NCBI RefSeq assembly: GCF_002849855.1
Contig: NZ_CP018616.1
Span: 868,001-932,000 of the forward strand
Direction: 5' to 3'
DNA length: 64,000 nucleotides
DNA from: Vibrio azureus
Lineage (GTDB): Bacteria > Pseudomonadota > Gammaproteobacteria > Enterobacterales > Vibrionaceae
The first letter of the stretch is position 1; every line of letters begins with the position of its first letter. Of this stretch, positions 1-9,186 are shown in pieces. The position numbers and the translations under genes were made by a program. Under the pieces are notes generated by a model, which worked only from the letters and a program-made list of their open reading frames with translations, was not told the origin of the DNA and made no database searches.

Positions 1-318
1 ACTGCTCAAAGAAGACAAACCAAGTGTTTTTAAACCGAAAAGAACCAAGGCAAAGAAAGAGGTGGAAAGGATGTTATGTGCTGTTGCACCGCCCCAGATT
101 TCCTTAGAGAGCAGTGTTTTTATATCTAATTTTAGGCCAATCGTGAAAAGTAATAGCGTTACGCCTAAATCTGCAAGTCGTGTGATCATGTCATCACTTT
201 GATAACCGAGGCCATGTAAACAAAAACCCGCAAGCAGAAAACCAACTAAGGGTGGAAGGTGGCATTTTAGAGCAATAAAGCCAGCAATAAAGGCGGCGGT
301 AATTAGAATAATATCCAT
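1..318 (-). CDS. CPA2-type cation/proton antiporter, N-terminal part
   Basis: Reading leftward from an ATG at 318, 106 codons stay open to the window edge, so the C-terminal part of the gene is missing. The visible protein begins MDIILITAAFIAGFIALKCH and continues with PPLVGFLLAGFCLHGLG, a negatively charged turn, and GVTLLLFTIGLKLDIKTL. This succession of hydrophobic segments with PPLVGYLLAG-like and LLLFxIGLxLD-like motifs is typical of the N-terminus of Kef/CPA2 monovalent cation:proton antiporters of the inner membrane. Whether a C-terminal RCK (TrkA-N) domain follows cannot be seen. It lies on the same strand as nagC but is separated from it by a terminator and a repeat copy, so it is probably a separate transcript. 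The family call is good; substrate and exact subfamily are unknown. Confidence 0.7.
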   Translation of the reverse strand, partial: MDIILITAAFIAGFIALKCHLPPLVGFLLAGFCLHGLGYQSDDMITRLADLGVTLLLFTIGLKLDIKTLLSKEIWGGATAHNILSTSFFALVLFGLKTLGLSSLSS

Positions 319-380
319 ATAATGAGTTAAATACCTAAGTAGCGTCGAGACGATGTTTTTAAAGAGATCGACTCATTTTA

Positions 381-414
381 ATTCGACTCAGTGACATCGT
401 TCTGAATCAAGCAG
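381..414. repeat. Dispersed intergenic repeat, partial copy
   Basis: The stretch ATTCGACTCAGTGACATCG followed by TTCTGAATCAAGCAG closely matches the left part of the copy at 61,478-61,533. It is truncated before the CTTGAGGTCACTTGGGTATA half. It lies in the 273-base gap between the antiporter and nagC genes. Confidence 0.6.
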
Positions 415-534
415 TTGGGTGGATGTTTGTTGTAGCAACAAAGTACCGTTATACCGTAAGTAAGACTGTTTGTATGATCACAGTTTGCTAAATGCTTGTG
501 AGGCACGTCATCGAACTTTGAGATGAGTGAGGCA

Positions 535-562
535 TAAAAAAGGGCTGTGTAATCACAGCCCT
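535..562 (-). terminator. Rho-independent terminator of nagAC
   Basis: AGGGCTGTG and CACAGCCCT form a perfect 9-bp stem with a TAAT loop. On the minus strand the stem is followed by a T run, about 30 bases after the nagC stop codon. Confidence 0.8.
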
Positions 563-591
563 AGGGTAACTCAAACAATAAAATGAAAAGG

Positions 592-1806
592 TTAATCTTC
601 TAGTAATTTTTGTAACAAAACACCATTTAACATTGCTCGTTTAATCATGGCGAAAGCGCCCATAGTTGGTTGCTTATCGATTAAAGAGGCCACAATGGGG
701 AGGTCACTGTGAAATGTTTTTAGAGATTGATTCTCTACATTTCTTTGAATTGCAGGAAAAATAATGTCTTCCGCAGCAGTGATATCGCCAGCAATAACGA
801 CTTTTTGTGGGTTAAAGAGGTTAATGGTCATGGCGATGGCTTTACCAAGCTGATTGCCCACACGGACCAAACTTTGTTTAGCAAGTTCATCCCCATTAAT
901 GGCATGAGTACACACATCATGGATGGTGATCGATTCAAGCTGTCTCAAACTTGACTCGTAACCTTGAGCTAAGAGCTTTTCAACTCGTTGAATAATCGCT
1001 GGGTTGGCCGCTACGGTTTCTAAGCAGCCAAAGTTACCACATTGACACTGTTCACCTAATGGATCGATTTGGATATGACCAATTTCTCCGACGTTACGGT
1101 TAAAGCCAAGGAACACTTGTCCATTAACAATGATGCCAGCACCAGTGCCCCGGTGAACACTGACGAGGATGGAGTCTTGACAGTCTTGGCTGGCTCCAAA
1201 ATAGTGTTCAGCTAAGGCCATACCACGAACATCATTACCAACAAAACAAGCGATATTAAACTTTTCGCTAATAATGTCACTTAATGCTAAATTATCTATG
1301 TCGGTGTTTGGCATGTATTTGATCACGCCTGTTGTCGGGTCAACTAAGCCGGGGAGGGTGATCGCGATAGCAATCAGTTGATCAATGTGATTACGGCAAC
1401 TGTCGATAAAATTTTGTAATCGTTCACTCAAGCCTACTAGAAGTTCAGCTTGGTTTGAGTAGTATAGTTCGTGCTGATCTTGCACAATAGCCGTGCCGCC
1501 AAGGTCGTATAAACAAAATTGAATATAATCACGGCCTAATCTCACTGCGATAGAGTGGAAAGGTTTTACTTCAGTTGTCAGGGAGATGGCTCTACGGCCA
1601 CCTGTTGACGCTTGTTGAGCGACCTCTTTAATGAGGCCGCGTTCAAGAAGTTGGCGGGTTATTTTGGTAACGCTTGCGGGAGCAAGTTGACTTACATCTG
1701 CCACTTGAATTCTAGAGATCGGCCCTTGTTGGTCAATCAATCTGTATACCGCAGCACCGTTAAGCTGTTTTACTAAATCTACATTACCTATTTGTCCGCC
1801 ATTCAT
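592..1806 (-). CDS. nagC: N-acetylglucosamine repressor NagC (ROK family)
   Basis: 404 residues, the usual NagC length. An N-terminal winged helix-turn-helix (about 15-65, with ISRIQVADVSQLAPASVTKI) is followed by a ROK sugar-kinase-like fold. The ROK zinc site is present: H244 of GHIQIDPLG and the cysteines of CQCGNFGC (C254, C256, C261). In characterised NagC proteins DNA binding is relieved by GlcNAc-6-phosphate, the product of NagE and substrate of NagA. The gene starts 2 bases after the nagA stop, so the two are one operon and likely translationally coupled. It probably represses its own operon and the divergent nagE through the sites at 3,246-3,358. Identification is firm from both sequence and context. 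Confidence 0.95.
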   Translation of the reverse strand: MNGGQIGNVDLVKQLNGAAVYRLIDQQGPISRIQVADVSQLAPASVTKITRQLLERGLIKEVAQQASTGGRRAISLTTEVKPFHSIAVRLGRDYIQFCLYDLGGTAIVQDQHELYYSNQAELLVGLSERLQNFIDSCRNHIDQLIAIAITLPGLVDPTTGVIKYMPNTDIDNLALSDIISEKFNIACFVGNDVRGMALAEHYFGASQDCQDSILVSVHRGTGAGIIVNGQVFLGFNRNVGEIGHIQIDPLGEQCQCGNFGCLETVAANPAIIQRVEKLLAQGYESSLRQLESITIHDVCTHAINGDELAKQSLVRVGNQLGKAIAMTINLFNPQKVVIAGDITAAEDIIFPAIQRNVENQSLKTFHSDLPIVASLIDKQPTMGAFAMIKRAMLNGVLLQKLLED

Positions 1807-1808
1807 GC

Positions 1809-2945
1809 TTAATTATGCTCGTATTGTCCGTTAACAACCGTCGCTTTTACATTGAAGTCACGATCGAAAATAGTTAGGTTTGCCACCATTCCTTTTCGAA
1901 TTCGGCCTAAACGCTCTTCAACGCCCATTGCGGTCGCTGGATAAAGTGTAGCCATTCGTAGAGCTTCGTCTAAAGCGATGCCCGCGTGCTCAACAGTATT
2001 CTGAACTGCTTCAATCATGGTCAGTGCTGAGCCGCCTAGTGTGCCATTTTCATCAACACACTTACCTTCTCGGTAATATACTTTCTTACCAACAAAAATA
2101 AAGTCTTCAATGTCAGCACCTGCTGGAGCTGTGGCATCGGTCACCAAAACAAGCTTTTCACCCTTGATTTTATGGGCAATTCTTAAGTTTGCATAATCCA
2201 CATGGAATCCATCGGCGATGATGCCAGCATAGACTTCAGGTGTATCATAAATCGCACCAACAACCCCTGGTTCACGTCCAACCATTGGCGTCATGGCATT
2301 AAACAAATGCGTAGCAAAGGTAATACCCGCTTCAAAACCTTGACGAGCTTCTGCATAGGTTGCATTTGTGTGGCCAATTGAAACTACGATGCCTGCGGCT
2401 TTAAGGCGAGCAATATGAGAAGCATCGTTCAGTTCTGGTGCCAAGGTGACTTTTGCAACGATATCAGCATTGTCGCAGATAAAATCTATCATTTGCTCGT
2501 CGGAAGAACGAATAAAGTCGACACTGTGAATGCCTTTTTTCGCGACGTTTAGATAAGGCCCCTCTAGGTGCAAACCAAGGGAGTGGTTTTGGTACTTACT
2601 TTGATATTCTCGTGCCGCAGTAATAGAAGCACGCATATCTTCATCAGATGAAGTGATTAATGTTGGTAAGAAGCTTGTGCATCCTGACTTCAGGTTTGCT
2701 TGATGCATAATATGCATCGTTTCGGACGTTATCTCGTCGTTGAACATCACACCGCCACAACCATTCAGTTGTAGATCAATGAAACCTGGACTTAAATTTG
2801 CACCGTCTAGATCCATAACTTCGATGTTTTCTGGTAGATGAGCTACCGGAACAACAGAATGAATCTGGTCGTTGTTGATAATGACAGCATGTTCGGTCAA
2901 AACGTCACTACCAGTATAAATTTTACAGTTACTCAGCGCGTACAT
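1809..2945 (-). CDS. nagA: N-acetylglucosamine-6-phosphate deacetylase
   Basis: 378 residues, amidohydrolase superfamily. It converts GlcNAc-6-phosphate to glucosamine-6-phosphate plus acetate in the cytoplasm. Metal and catalytic residues are recognisable: E128 in HLEGPYLN, H192 in GHTNATY, H213 in [10 protein letters not shown] and the catalytic aspartate D270 in [10 protein letters not shown]; each is offset by three from the E. coli numbering. [12 protein letters not shown] (54-65) is the usual N-terminal signature. The gene is first in a nagA-nagC operon divergent from nagE. No nagB lies next to it, unlike E. coli nagBAC; the glucosamine-6-phosphate deaminase must be elsewhere. Confidence 0.96.
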   Translation of the reverse strand: MYALSNCKIYTGSDVLTEHAVIINNDQIHSVVPVAHLPENIEVMDLDGANLSPGFIDLQLNGCGGVMFNDEITSETMHIMHQANLKSGCTSFLPTLITSSDEDMRASITAAREYQSKYQNHSLGLHLEGPYLNVAKKGIHSVDFIRSSDEQMIDFICDNADIVAKVTLAPELNDASHIARLKAAGIVVSIGHTNATYAEARQGFEAGITFATHLFNAMTPMVGREPGVVGAIYDTPEVYAGIIADGFHVDYANLRIAHKIKGEKLVLVTDATAPAGADIEDFIFVGKKVYYREGKCVDENGTLGGSALTMIEAVQNTVEHAGIALDEALRMATLYPATAMGVEERLGRIRKGMVANLTIFDRDFNVKATVVNGQYEHN

Positions 2946-3245
2946 AGTCAGCTAGTCCTTAAATATGATGAGAATTCATTTTTTACCTGATTATCCTGAA
3001 GAGTGTGATGATGGCATCCTAGATGCGACATACTTAGTTTTCATCACGGAATTAGATAATGGGTATCAGACACTTATTTTAATTAATGACAACCTAATCA
3101 CCTTATGTTACTGAAAGTAATCGTATTACTTTTAATTTTCTGATGCACTTATCTCTGTGTGTTAGGAGGTCACCGTTTTGAGAGGCCAAAATAGCACTGA
3201 TTTCATCTTACATAAAGTACAAGATAGAGGCGCTCTCAAATACCA

Positions 3246-3265
3246 TTTTTCGCATTATAAAATAA
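3246..3265. promoter_or_regulatory. Candidate NagC operator (distal)
   Basis: TTTTTCGCATTATAAAATAA, an AT-rich imperfect palindrome with a TTCGC half like known NagC boxes. The match is loose and was judged by eye. Confidence 0.3.
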
Positions 3266-3310
3266 GTTTTATGATCTAGCTAGCAAAAACCCGTTTTAGG
3301 GCTAGTTTCT

Positions 3311-3326
3311 GGTGATTATGATCACA
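3311..3326. promoter_or_regulatory. Candidate CRP-cAMP site upstream of nagE
   Basis: GGTGATTATGATCACA matches the TGTGA-N6-TCACA consensus at 9 of 10 fixed positions. CRP activation of nag genes is known in enteric bacteria. Confidence 0.55.
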
Positions 3327-3340
3327 AACAACAAGGTTTT

Positions 3341-3358
3341 AATTTGCGGGGCGAAATT
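3341..3358. promoter_or_regulatory. Candidate NagC operator (nagE-proximal)
   Basis: AATTTGCGGGGCGAAATT is a nearly perfect inverted repeat (AATTTGC/GCGAAATT) 85 bases upstream of the nagE start and just after the CRP-type site. Its AATTTCGC-type arms resemble NagC boxes. Confidence 0.45.
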
Positions 3359-3442
3359 ATTCACATAAACTGGGCCGGACTAAATTGAACGGCTAAAATA
3401 AGTCATTCAAAAAAACATAAAATCCTATAGGGGGAACTTAAG

Positions 3443-5017
3443 GTGAATATTCTTGGATACGCGCAGAAATTAGGTAAAGCACTAATGCTTCCTATTGCAA
3501 CGCTCCCCGTTGCTGCGCTTTTATTACGTTTAGGTCAACCTGACCTTCTCGACATTCCTTTTATGGCTGCTGCTGGTAACGCCATTTTTAGCCAACTACC
3601 ACTTTTATTCGGCCTAGGTATTGCGATTGGTCTTTCTAAAGACGGTCAAGGTGCAGCAGGTCTTGCTGGTGCTGTTGCTTACTTTGTTATCACAGCAACA
3701 GCAACAACCATTAATGACAGCGTTAACATGTCATTCTTCGGCGGTATCATTGCTGGTATTATCGCTGGTCACTCTTACAACGCTTTTCATGCTACTCGTC
3801 TTCCAGAATGGTTGGCCTTCTTCTCTGGCAAACGCTTAGTGCCAATCATGGCTGGTCTGTTCTCACTTGTAGCAGGTGCGATTGCGGGTGTTATTTGGCC
3901 TTCAATTCAAGGTGGCCTAGATCAACTAGCACATACAGTATCAACGTCTGGTGCGATTGGTCAGTTTGCATACGGTGTTCTTAACCGTGCACTTATCCCT
4001 GTCGGCCTTCACCATGTACTGAACTCTTACTTCTGGTTCGGTATGGGTACTTGTCAAGAAATTCTAATCACAAGCGCACAAGCTGCTGGTGAAGCACTAC
4101 CTGCACTGAAGCAATTGTGTGTCGACCCAACGCTTGCTAAGTCACTAGTGGCTGGCCAAGAATACACGTTTAACTTCGTTAACTCAGTGACTCCTGAAAT
4201 CACAGCAACTGTGAAAGAAGTGACTGAAACAGTGAAATCTGGTGACCTACATCGCTTCTTTGGCGGTGATAAGAGTGCTGGTGTATTCATGAACGGCTTC
4301 TTCCCTGTCATGATGTTTGGTCTTCCTGGTGCTGCTCTAGCAATGTACTTTGCTGCTCCTGCTAAAAAGCGTAGCCAAGTTGGTGGTGCACTATTCTCAG
4401 TTGCATTCTGTGCGTTCCTAACAGGTATCACAGAGCCTCTAGAGTTCATGTTTGTTTTCCTAGCTCCAGCACTATACGCAATACACGCTGTGTTTACAGG
4501 TCTGTCGTTTGTTGTGGTTAACATGCTAGGTACACTACATGGCTTCGGTTTCTCTGCAGGTCTAATTGACTTCCTATTGAACTGGGGTCTATCAACTAAG
4601 CCACTTGTTCTTCTGATTGTTGGCCTGTGTTTTGGTGCTCTTTACTTCTTCACATTCAGCTTCGCAATCCGTGCTTTTGACCTGAAATCTCCAGGTCGTG
4701 AAGACGATGACAACGAAGTCGTATCAGCGCCTGTTGGTGATGTTAAAAATGGTGACCTAGCTCGTCAATACCTTAAAGCTCTAGGTGGTTACGATAACCT
4801 AACTTCTATTGATGCATGTATCACTCGCTTACGTCTAACATTGAAAGACCGTTCTGTCGCTGACGAGGCGGTACTGAAGAAGCTTGGTGCAAAAGGTGTG
4901 GTGAAGCTTGGTGAAAATAACCTCCAAGTTATCCTTGGTCCTCTAGCTGAAATCGTCGCTGGTGAAATGAAAGCCATCGGTTCAGGTGAAGACCTTTCAG
5001 GTGTAAAACTTCCATAG
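3443..5017 (+). CDS. nagE: PTS N-acetylglucosamine transporter, EIICB
   Basis: 524 residues starting at a GTG preceded by GGGGGAA. The N-terminal EIIC membrane domain (about 1-410) has many hydrophobic spans and the family motifs GLHHVLNSYFWF and GITEPLEFMF. The EIIB domain (about 435-515) carries the phosphorylated cysteine C459 in SIDACITRLRLT. There is no C-terminal EIIA domain, so phosphate must come from a separate EIIA such as Crr; E. coli NagE is a IICBA fusion of about 650 residues. The protein imports GlcNAc (for Vibrio, largely from chitin breakdown) and delivers GlcNAc-6-phosphate to NagA. It is divergent from nagAC and monocistronic, with a terminator directly downstream. Confidence 0.95.
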   Translation: MNILGYAQKLGKALMLPIATLPVAALLLRLGQPDLLDIPFMAAAGNAIFSQLPLLFGLGIAIGLSKDGQGAAGLAGAVAYFVITATATTINDSVNMSFFGGIIAGIIAGHSYNAFHATRLPEWLAFFSGKRLVPIMAGLFSLVAGAIAGVIWPSIQGGLDQLAHTVSTSGAIGQFAYGVLNRALIPVGLHHVLNSYFWFGMGTCQEILITSAQAAGEALPALKQLCVDPTLAKSLVAGQEYTFNFVNSVTPEITATVKEVTETVKSGDLHRFFGGDKSAGVFMNGFFPVMMFGLPGAALAMYFAAPAKKRSQVGGALFSVAFCAFLTGITEPLEFMFVFLAPALYAIHAVFTGLSFVVVNMLGTLHGFGFSAGLIDFLLNWGLSTKPLVLLIVGLCFGALYFFTFSFAIRAFDLKSPGREDDDNEVVSAPVGDVKNGDLARQYLKALGGYDNLTSIDACITRLRLTLKDRSVADEAVLKKLGAKGVVKLGENNLQVILGPLAEIVAGEMKAIGSGEDLSGVKLP

Positions 5018-5042
5018 TCACATCTGAATAACTTTTCTTCTC

Positions 5043-5069
5043 AGGCCTCTCATTCGAGAGGCCTTTTTT
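5043..5069 (+). terminator. nagE terminator
   Basis: AGGCCTCT and AGAGGCCT pair around a CATTCG loop and are followed by a T run, 25 bases after the nagE stop. Confidence 0.88.
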
Positions 5070-5255
5070 CTATTCAGCAGACGAATTATGCTGCGCTTTC
5101 AAGCTAAGTAGAGAAATATTGCCTTTTTATGGACGGTTCTGGTTGTCTAATTGCCAATAATTGTGGATGATTAGAAGCAATAGTTTTTGTTCGCTAAACT
5201 TGGGCAAACAAGAATCCTTTTTTCTGACAATATTAATAATTTTGAGGTGCTATAG

Positions 5256-6926
5256 ATGAGTGAATCTGATGCTCGTCCATCAAACTTTATTCGCCAGATC
5301 ATAGATAAAGATCTTGCGGAGGGTAAACACACTAGCGTGCATACTCGATTCCCGCCAGAGCCAAATGGCTACTTGCACATCGGTCATGCTAAGTCTATTT
5401 GTTTGAACTTCGGTATTGCTCAGGACTATCAGGGTCAATGTAATCTTCGTTTTGATGATACTAACCCCGAAAAAGAAGACATCGAATATGTTGAGTCTAT
5501 CAAGAAAGATGTAAGCTGGTTGGGCTTTGAATGGGATGGTGAGGTATGTTACTCATCAAACTATTTCGATAAGCTTTACGAATATGCAATTGAATTGATT
5601 AATAAAGGCTTAGCGTATGTTGATGAGCTAAGTCCTGAACAGATTCGTGAATACCGTGGTACGTTAACGGCTCCTGGTAAACCAAGCCCATATCGTGATC
5701 GTCCCGTTGAGGAAAACCTCGCGTTATTTGAAAAAATGCGTGCTGGTGAGTTTGAAGAGGGTAAAGCGTGCCTACGTGCGAAGATCGACATGAGCTCTTC
5801 ATTTATGGTGATGCGTGATCCGGTTATCTATCGTGTGCGCTTTGCGACCCACCACCAAACGGGTGATAAGTGGTGCATCTATCCAATGTACGACTTTACC
5901 CACTGTATCTCGGACGCTTTAGAAGACATTACCCACTCTCTTTGTACGCTTGAGTTTATGGATAACCGTCGTTTGTATGACTGGGTCTTAGATAATATTT
6001 CGATAGAAAGCCGTCCTCACCAGTACGAGTTTAGCCGTCTTAACCTTGAGTACACGGTGATGTCGAAGCGTAAACTCAACCAACTTGTGACAGAGAAGCT
6101 AGTAGAGGGTTGGGACGACCCACGTATGCCAACGATTTCTGGCCTACGTCGTCGTGGATTCACGCCATCATCCATCCGTGAGTTTTGTAAACGTATTGGT
6201 GTGACTAAACAAGAGAACATGATCGAATTCAGTTCCCTTGAATCTTGTATTCGTGATGACCTGAACGAGAATGCACCACGCGCTATGGCGGTCCTCGATC
6301 CTGTTAAGATTGTTATCGAAAACTTCGAAGAAGGTGCCGTAGAGACCCTGACAGTCGCTAACCATCCGAACAAGCCTGAGATGGGAGAGCGTGAGGTTCC
6401 TTTCACTCGTGAAGTGTGGATTGAGCGTGAAGATTTCCGCGAAGAAGCGAATAAGAAGTACAAGCGATTAGTACTTGGTAAAGAAGTGCGTTTACGTGGT
6501 GCCTACGTAATTAAAGCTGAACGTATTGAAAAAGATGCACAAGGTAATATCACGACGATCTTCTGTTCTTACGATGCTGATACCCTAGGTAAAAACCCAG
6601 CAGACGGCCGTAAGGTGAAAGGTGTGATTCACTGGGTGTCTGCAGACAAAGCACTACCAGCAGAAATTCGCCTGTATGATCGTCTGTTTACTGTGCCTAA
6701 TCCTGCTGCTGCAGATAACTTTGCAGCAACGATTAATCCTGAGTCTCTTGTCGTACTTAACGGTTTTGTCGAGCCAAGCTTAGCGATGGCTGAAGCAGAA
6801 GCCGGTTATCAATTTGAGCGCATGGGCTACTTTTGTGCTGACTCAAAAGACTCTTCACCAACGAGTCTAGTATTTAACCGTACTGTTGGGCTACGTGATA
6901 CTTGGGCGAAGATTGAAAACCAGTAA
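5256..6926 (+). CDS. glnS: Glutamine-tRNA ligase
   Basis: 556 residues, the normal length for bacterial GlnRS. It charges tRNA-Gln with glutamine in the cytoplasm. Class I signatures are clear: the HIGH motif in [12 protein letters not shown] (H41-H44) and the KMSKS-type VMSKRKL (S270, K271). The catalytic Rossmann fold is followed by the two anticodon-binding beta-barrels, with the conserved GYFCAD near the C-terminus. The ATG at 5256 follows GAGGTGC. A terminator lies about 50 bases after the stop. nagE-glnS adjacency is also seen in E. coli. Confidence 0.98.
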   Translation: MSESDARPSNFIRQIIDKDLAEGKHTSVHTRFPPEPNGYLHIGHAKSICLNFGIAQDYQGQCNLRFDDTNPEKEDIEYVESIKKDVSWLGFEWDGEVCYSSNYFDKLYEYAIELINKGLAYVDELSPEQIREYRGTLTAPGKPSPYRDRPVEENLALFEKMRAGEFEEGKACLRAKIDMSSSFMVMRDPVIYRVRFATHHQTGDKWCIYPMYDFTHCISDALEDITHSLCTLEFMDNRRLYDWVLDNISIESRPHQYEFSRLNLEYTVMSKRKLNQLVTEKLVEGWDDPRMPTISGLRRRGFTPSSIREFCKRIGVTKQENMIEFSSLESCIRDDLNENAPRAMAVLDPVKIVIENFEEGAVETLTVANHPNKPEMGEREVPFTREVWIEREDFREEANKKYKRLVLGKEVRLRGAYVIKAERIEKDAQGNITTIFCSYDADTLGKNPADGRKVKGVIHWVSADKALPAEIRLYDRLFTVPNPAAADNFAATINPESLVVLNGFVEPSLAMAEAEAGYQFERMGYFCADSKDSSPTSLVFNRTVGLRDTWAKIENQ

Positions 6927-6976
6927 ATCATGACTGATAAAGAGTGACTTAATCTTTATTGATAATGAATAAAATG

Positions 6977-7005
6977 AAATGCCAGCGTTCATGCTGGCAT
7001 TTTTA
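6977..7005 (+). terminator. glnS terminator
   Basis: AAATGCCAGC pairs with GCTGGCATTT around GTTCAT, running into a T-rich stretch. Confidence 0.85.
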
Positions 7006-7060
7006 TTGGTATGTGTAGCCAAATATTTTGAGAACACTTAGGGTAAATATTTAAGTCATT

Positions 7061-7086
7061 AAAAAGGCCAAAAAAAGCTGACCTTT
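7061..7086 (-). terminator. Possible fur terminator
   Basis: On the minus strand AAAGGTC, a T-rich loop, then GGCCTTTTT, 28 bases past the fur stop. The stem is short. Confidence 0.4.
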
Positions 7087-7113
7087 AGTAATATTATCAA
7101 AGAAAATGACTCT

Positions 7114-7563
7114 TTATTTGTTAGGCTTATGCGCATTAGGGTTATTTTTGCACGAGCCATCCACAGATTTGCCGTAAAGGTATAAACTGTGGTTAGTGAG
7201 GGTCACATTGTACTTCGCAGCGATTTCTTTTTGACGTTCTTCGATTAAGTCATCTGAAAACTCAATCACTTCACCACAATCTAGACAAACTAGGTGGTCA
7301 TGATGATGTTGAGTGGATAGCTCAAATACGGATTTTCCGCCTTCAAAATGATGACGTGTCACAATGCCAGCATCATCAAATTGGTTTAAGACGCGATAAA
7401 CGGTTGCTAGACCAATTTCTTCACCTAGATCGATCAGCTTTTTGTACAAATCTTCAGCACTGATATGCTGGCAGTCCGGCTGCTGGAGTACTTCTAGAAT
7501 TTTTAGTCTTGGAAGGGTTACTTTTAAGCCCGCATCCTTCAGCGCCTGATTGTTGTCTGACAT
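7114..7563 (-). CDS. fur: Ferric uptake regulator Fur
   Basis: 149 residues. The N-terminal winged helix (about 1-82, with GLATVYRVLNQFDDAG as the recognition region) is followed by a dimerisation domain. The metal-binding motifs are present: HHHDH at 86-90, C93 and C96 of CLDCG, and a downstream cysteine at 138. Fe(II)-Fur represses iron uptake genes, and the feo operon in this window is a likely target. A Fur-box-like sequence lies 42-60 bases upstream of the start, suggesting autoregulation. It lies between convergent glnS and an upstream small secreted-protein gene, and fldA follows further on. Confidence 0.97.
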   Translation of the reverse strand: MSDNNQALKDAGLKVTLPRLKILEVLQQPDCQHISAEDLYKKLIDLGEEIGLATVYRVLNQFDDAGIVTRHHFEGGKSVFELSTQHHHDHLVCLDCGEVIEFSDDLIEERQKEIAAKYNVTLTNHSLYLYGKSVDGSCKNNPNAHKPNK

Positions 7564-7604
7564 ATACTTTCCCGTTGGATCATCTGCAACTATTTAACAG
7601 AATT

Positions 7605-7623
7605 AAATATTACTATCATTATA
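7605..7623 (-). promoter_or_regulatory. Candidate Fur box upstream of fur
   Basis: On the minus strand TATAATGATAGTAATATTT matches the 19-base Fur consensus at 13 positions by eye. Position fits autoregulation. Confidence 0.4.
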
Positions 7624-7814
7624 GGCGAAGCGCTATGAACATTAAACCCGAAGTTCAAAGGGTTAATCGAAACTTTTAGCAAATGAGGGATGCTTCAAGT
7701 CTCTCATACTTGACTTACGGGTACTGAGTTAGCACTTGAGCTAAATGATCATTTATGCCTAAGTGGCCGCAAGGCATTCTGCATAAAGCATATTGGGTCT
7801 CTTGGGTATAAACC

Positions 7815-8219
7815 TTATTGCACCCTATAGATGAATGCATCGTCCATACTACGCAGCAGAGAATAATAGCCTTGAGCAAATATCTTTTTGCCATTTGCAA
7901 AATTTATTCTAAAAATATACCAATCACTGTGCCTTGATGTTGCAGGTTGAGGAACCATGCCTTCCTTCTCACACTGTTTTTGATATTTTACGTAGTCGTT
8001 ATAGGAGATATCGAAAAACACAAAAGAGCGAGATCGATTGACTTTTTGGGTTCCCCATTGGCCTTGGACACTCGTGTAATCACCGCTTTCATCATATAAC
8101 CAGTCCCATGCATTGCCATCAATCGTTGCACAGTAGACGGTGGCAGAGTCAGCTCTGCTATTAAAGGAAAGCAGGGAGAAGGAGAGCAGAAAAAAGGTAA
8201 ATATTTTTGTTTGCATCAA
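7815..8219 (-). CDS. Small secreted protein, function unknown
   Basis: 134 residues. It begins MMQTKIFTFFLLSFSLLSF, a typical signal peptide, with likely cleavage after SRA near residue 23, so the mature protein of about 110 residues should be periplasmic or secreted. Two cysteines remain in the mature part (C29 region and C in YQKQCEKEGM), which could form a disulfide. It is rich in aromatic residues (WDWLYD, FVFFDISYNDY). I do not recognise a family. It is a single gene between fur and fldA, with its own 380-base upstream gap. No operon partner is evident. Confidence 0.6.
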   Translation of the reverse strand: MMQTKIFTFFLLSFSLLSFNSRADSATVYCATIDGNAWDWLYDESGDYTSVQGQWGTQKVNRSRSFVFFDISYNDYVKYQKQCEKEGMVPQPATSRHSDWYIFRINFANGKKIFAQGYYSLLRSMDDAFIYRVQ

Positions 8220-8567
8220 AGTAACCTTACACAGTTAAATTCAGTTCCTGGCGTGACGTAGTTCACGTTAATTGCGAAGATACCTATAAATAAACATGAA
8301 TATATGGGTAATTTATAAAGTTGACGATATGGATCACAAATGTTGCTCAGATGACTTTCAAAGAGCAAGCTTCCCTATCTACCTATCCTGCAGAGCTAAG
8401 GTTGTCTCTCTGAGCGTAATAAATTGAAGGGATTGAGATATATTTATTAGGTACTTATACCCAAGTGTCCAAGTCACTTGGTTTAAAAGATGACAATAGC
8501 AAATTCTAAGTGTTTGATGTGTAAAGATTAGAAGTGAAATTTTAAAGTAAACACTAGGGCTGAAAGA
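8220..8567. other. Intergenic stretch without a gene
   Basis: AT-rich sequence upstream of the small secreted-protein gene. It contains a degenerate copy of the dispersed repeat near 8,455-8,482 (TATACCCAAGT then CAAGTCACTTGG). A 63-codon minus-strand reading frame (8,379-8,570) overlaps this repeat and looks non-coding. Confidence 0.5.
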
Positions 8568-8568
8568 C

Positions 8569-8593
8569 AAAAAGGCCTCCAGATAGGAGGCCT
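8569..8593 (-). terminator. fldA terminator
   Basis: AGGCCTCC and GGAGGCCT flank ATAGA-type loop sequence. On the minus strand a run of five T follows, about 13 bases after the fldA stop. Confidence 0.85.
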
Positions 8594-8605
8594 AGGCAGT
8601 TATTG

Positions 8606-9139
8606 TTAACCTTCCAACTCGGCAAGGCACATTTCTTCGTAAATTTGTTTAACCCAGTTTTCAACACGGTCTTTGGTCAGTTCAGGTTGACGATCTTCAT
8701 CGATACACAGACCAACAAACTGACTATCATTGCCTTCCACTAAACCTTTGGATGCTTCGAATTCGTAGCTATCTGTTGAAGTGTGGCCAAGTATTGTTCC
8801 ACCTTTCGCTTCAACGATATCACGTACTGTACCCATCGCATCACAGAAGTATTCTGCGTAATCTTCTTGGTCGCCACAACCAAAAATAGCAACCAACTTT
8901 GTCGAGAAATCAATTTGTTCTAGTTCAGGGAAGAAGTCATCCCAATCACATTGAGCTTCGCCGTAGTACCAAGTAGGGATACCTAAAAGAAGGAGATCAA
9001 AGTTATCAATGTCTTCTTTGCTGCTTTTTGCGATGTCTTGAACATGAACCAGTTGATTACCTAGTTGCTTTTGAATCATCTTTGCAACGGCTTCAGTATT
9101 ACCTGTGTCGCTACCGAAGAAGATACCTACACTTGCCAT
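8606..9139 (-). CDS. fldA: Flavodoxin FldA
   Basis: 177 residues when started at the ATG at 9,139 (MASVGIFFGSDTGNTEAVAK), which matches the length and N-terminus of long-chain flavodoxins; an upstream extension to 9,211 would add 24 unrelated residues and overlap the next gene. The FMN phosphate loop is SDTGNTEA (about 10-17), and the isoalloxazine-binding segments GIPTWYYGEAQCDWDD and FGCGDQEDYAEYFCDAMG are present. It is a soluble single-electron carrier, for example to IspG/IspH, biotin synthesis and radical-SAM activators. AAAGG lies 11 bases upstream of the start. The gene order fur-fldA-DUF2788-ybfF-seqA is preserved in gammaproteobacteria. Confidence 0.96.
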   Translation of the reverse strand: MASVGIFFGSDTGNTEAVAKMIQKQLGNQLVHVQDIAKSSKEDIDNFDLLLLGIPTWYYGEAQCDWDDFFPELEQIDFSTKLVAIFGCGDQEDYAEYFCDAMGTVRDIVEAKGGTILGHTSTDSYEFEASKGLVEGNDSQFVGLCIDEDRQPELTKDRVENWVKQIYEEMCLAELEG

Positions 9140-9186
9140 AGAGTCTATACCTTTACATTGTTTGTTACTGACAAAGGGGGCAGGTG

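Larger units (their letters stand above)
2946..3442. promoter_or_regulatory. nagA/nagE divergent control region
   Basis: A 497-base AT-rich gap between divergently transcribed nagA and nagE. It holds no convincing gene. It contains a CRP-type palindrome and two NagC-like operator candidates (listed separately), arranged about 95 bp centre to centre. In E. coli the nagE and nagB operators have similar spacing and NagC bridges them by a DNA loop. The same layout here is an inference from position and motif. Confidence 0.5.

Noticed and set aside
3443..5017. Truncated NagE because the IIA domain is missing
   Set aside because: The EIIB domain ends normally and a terminator follows; Vibrio EIICB proteins commonly rely on a separate EIIA.
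7715..7900. 61-codon frame starting MQMAKRYLLKAIILCCVVW that resembles a lipoprotein leader
   Set aside because: It is an alternate frame over the 3' end of the small secreted-protein gene, with no own ribosome site.
8379..8570. 63-codon minus-strand frame before fldA
   Set aside because: Partly encoded by a degenerate dispersed repeat; no ribosome site or recognisable product.
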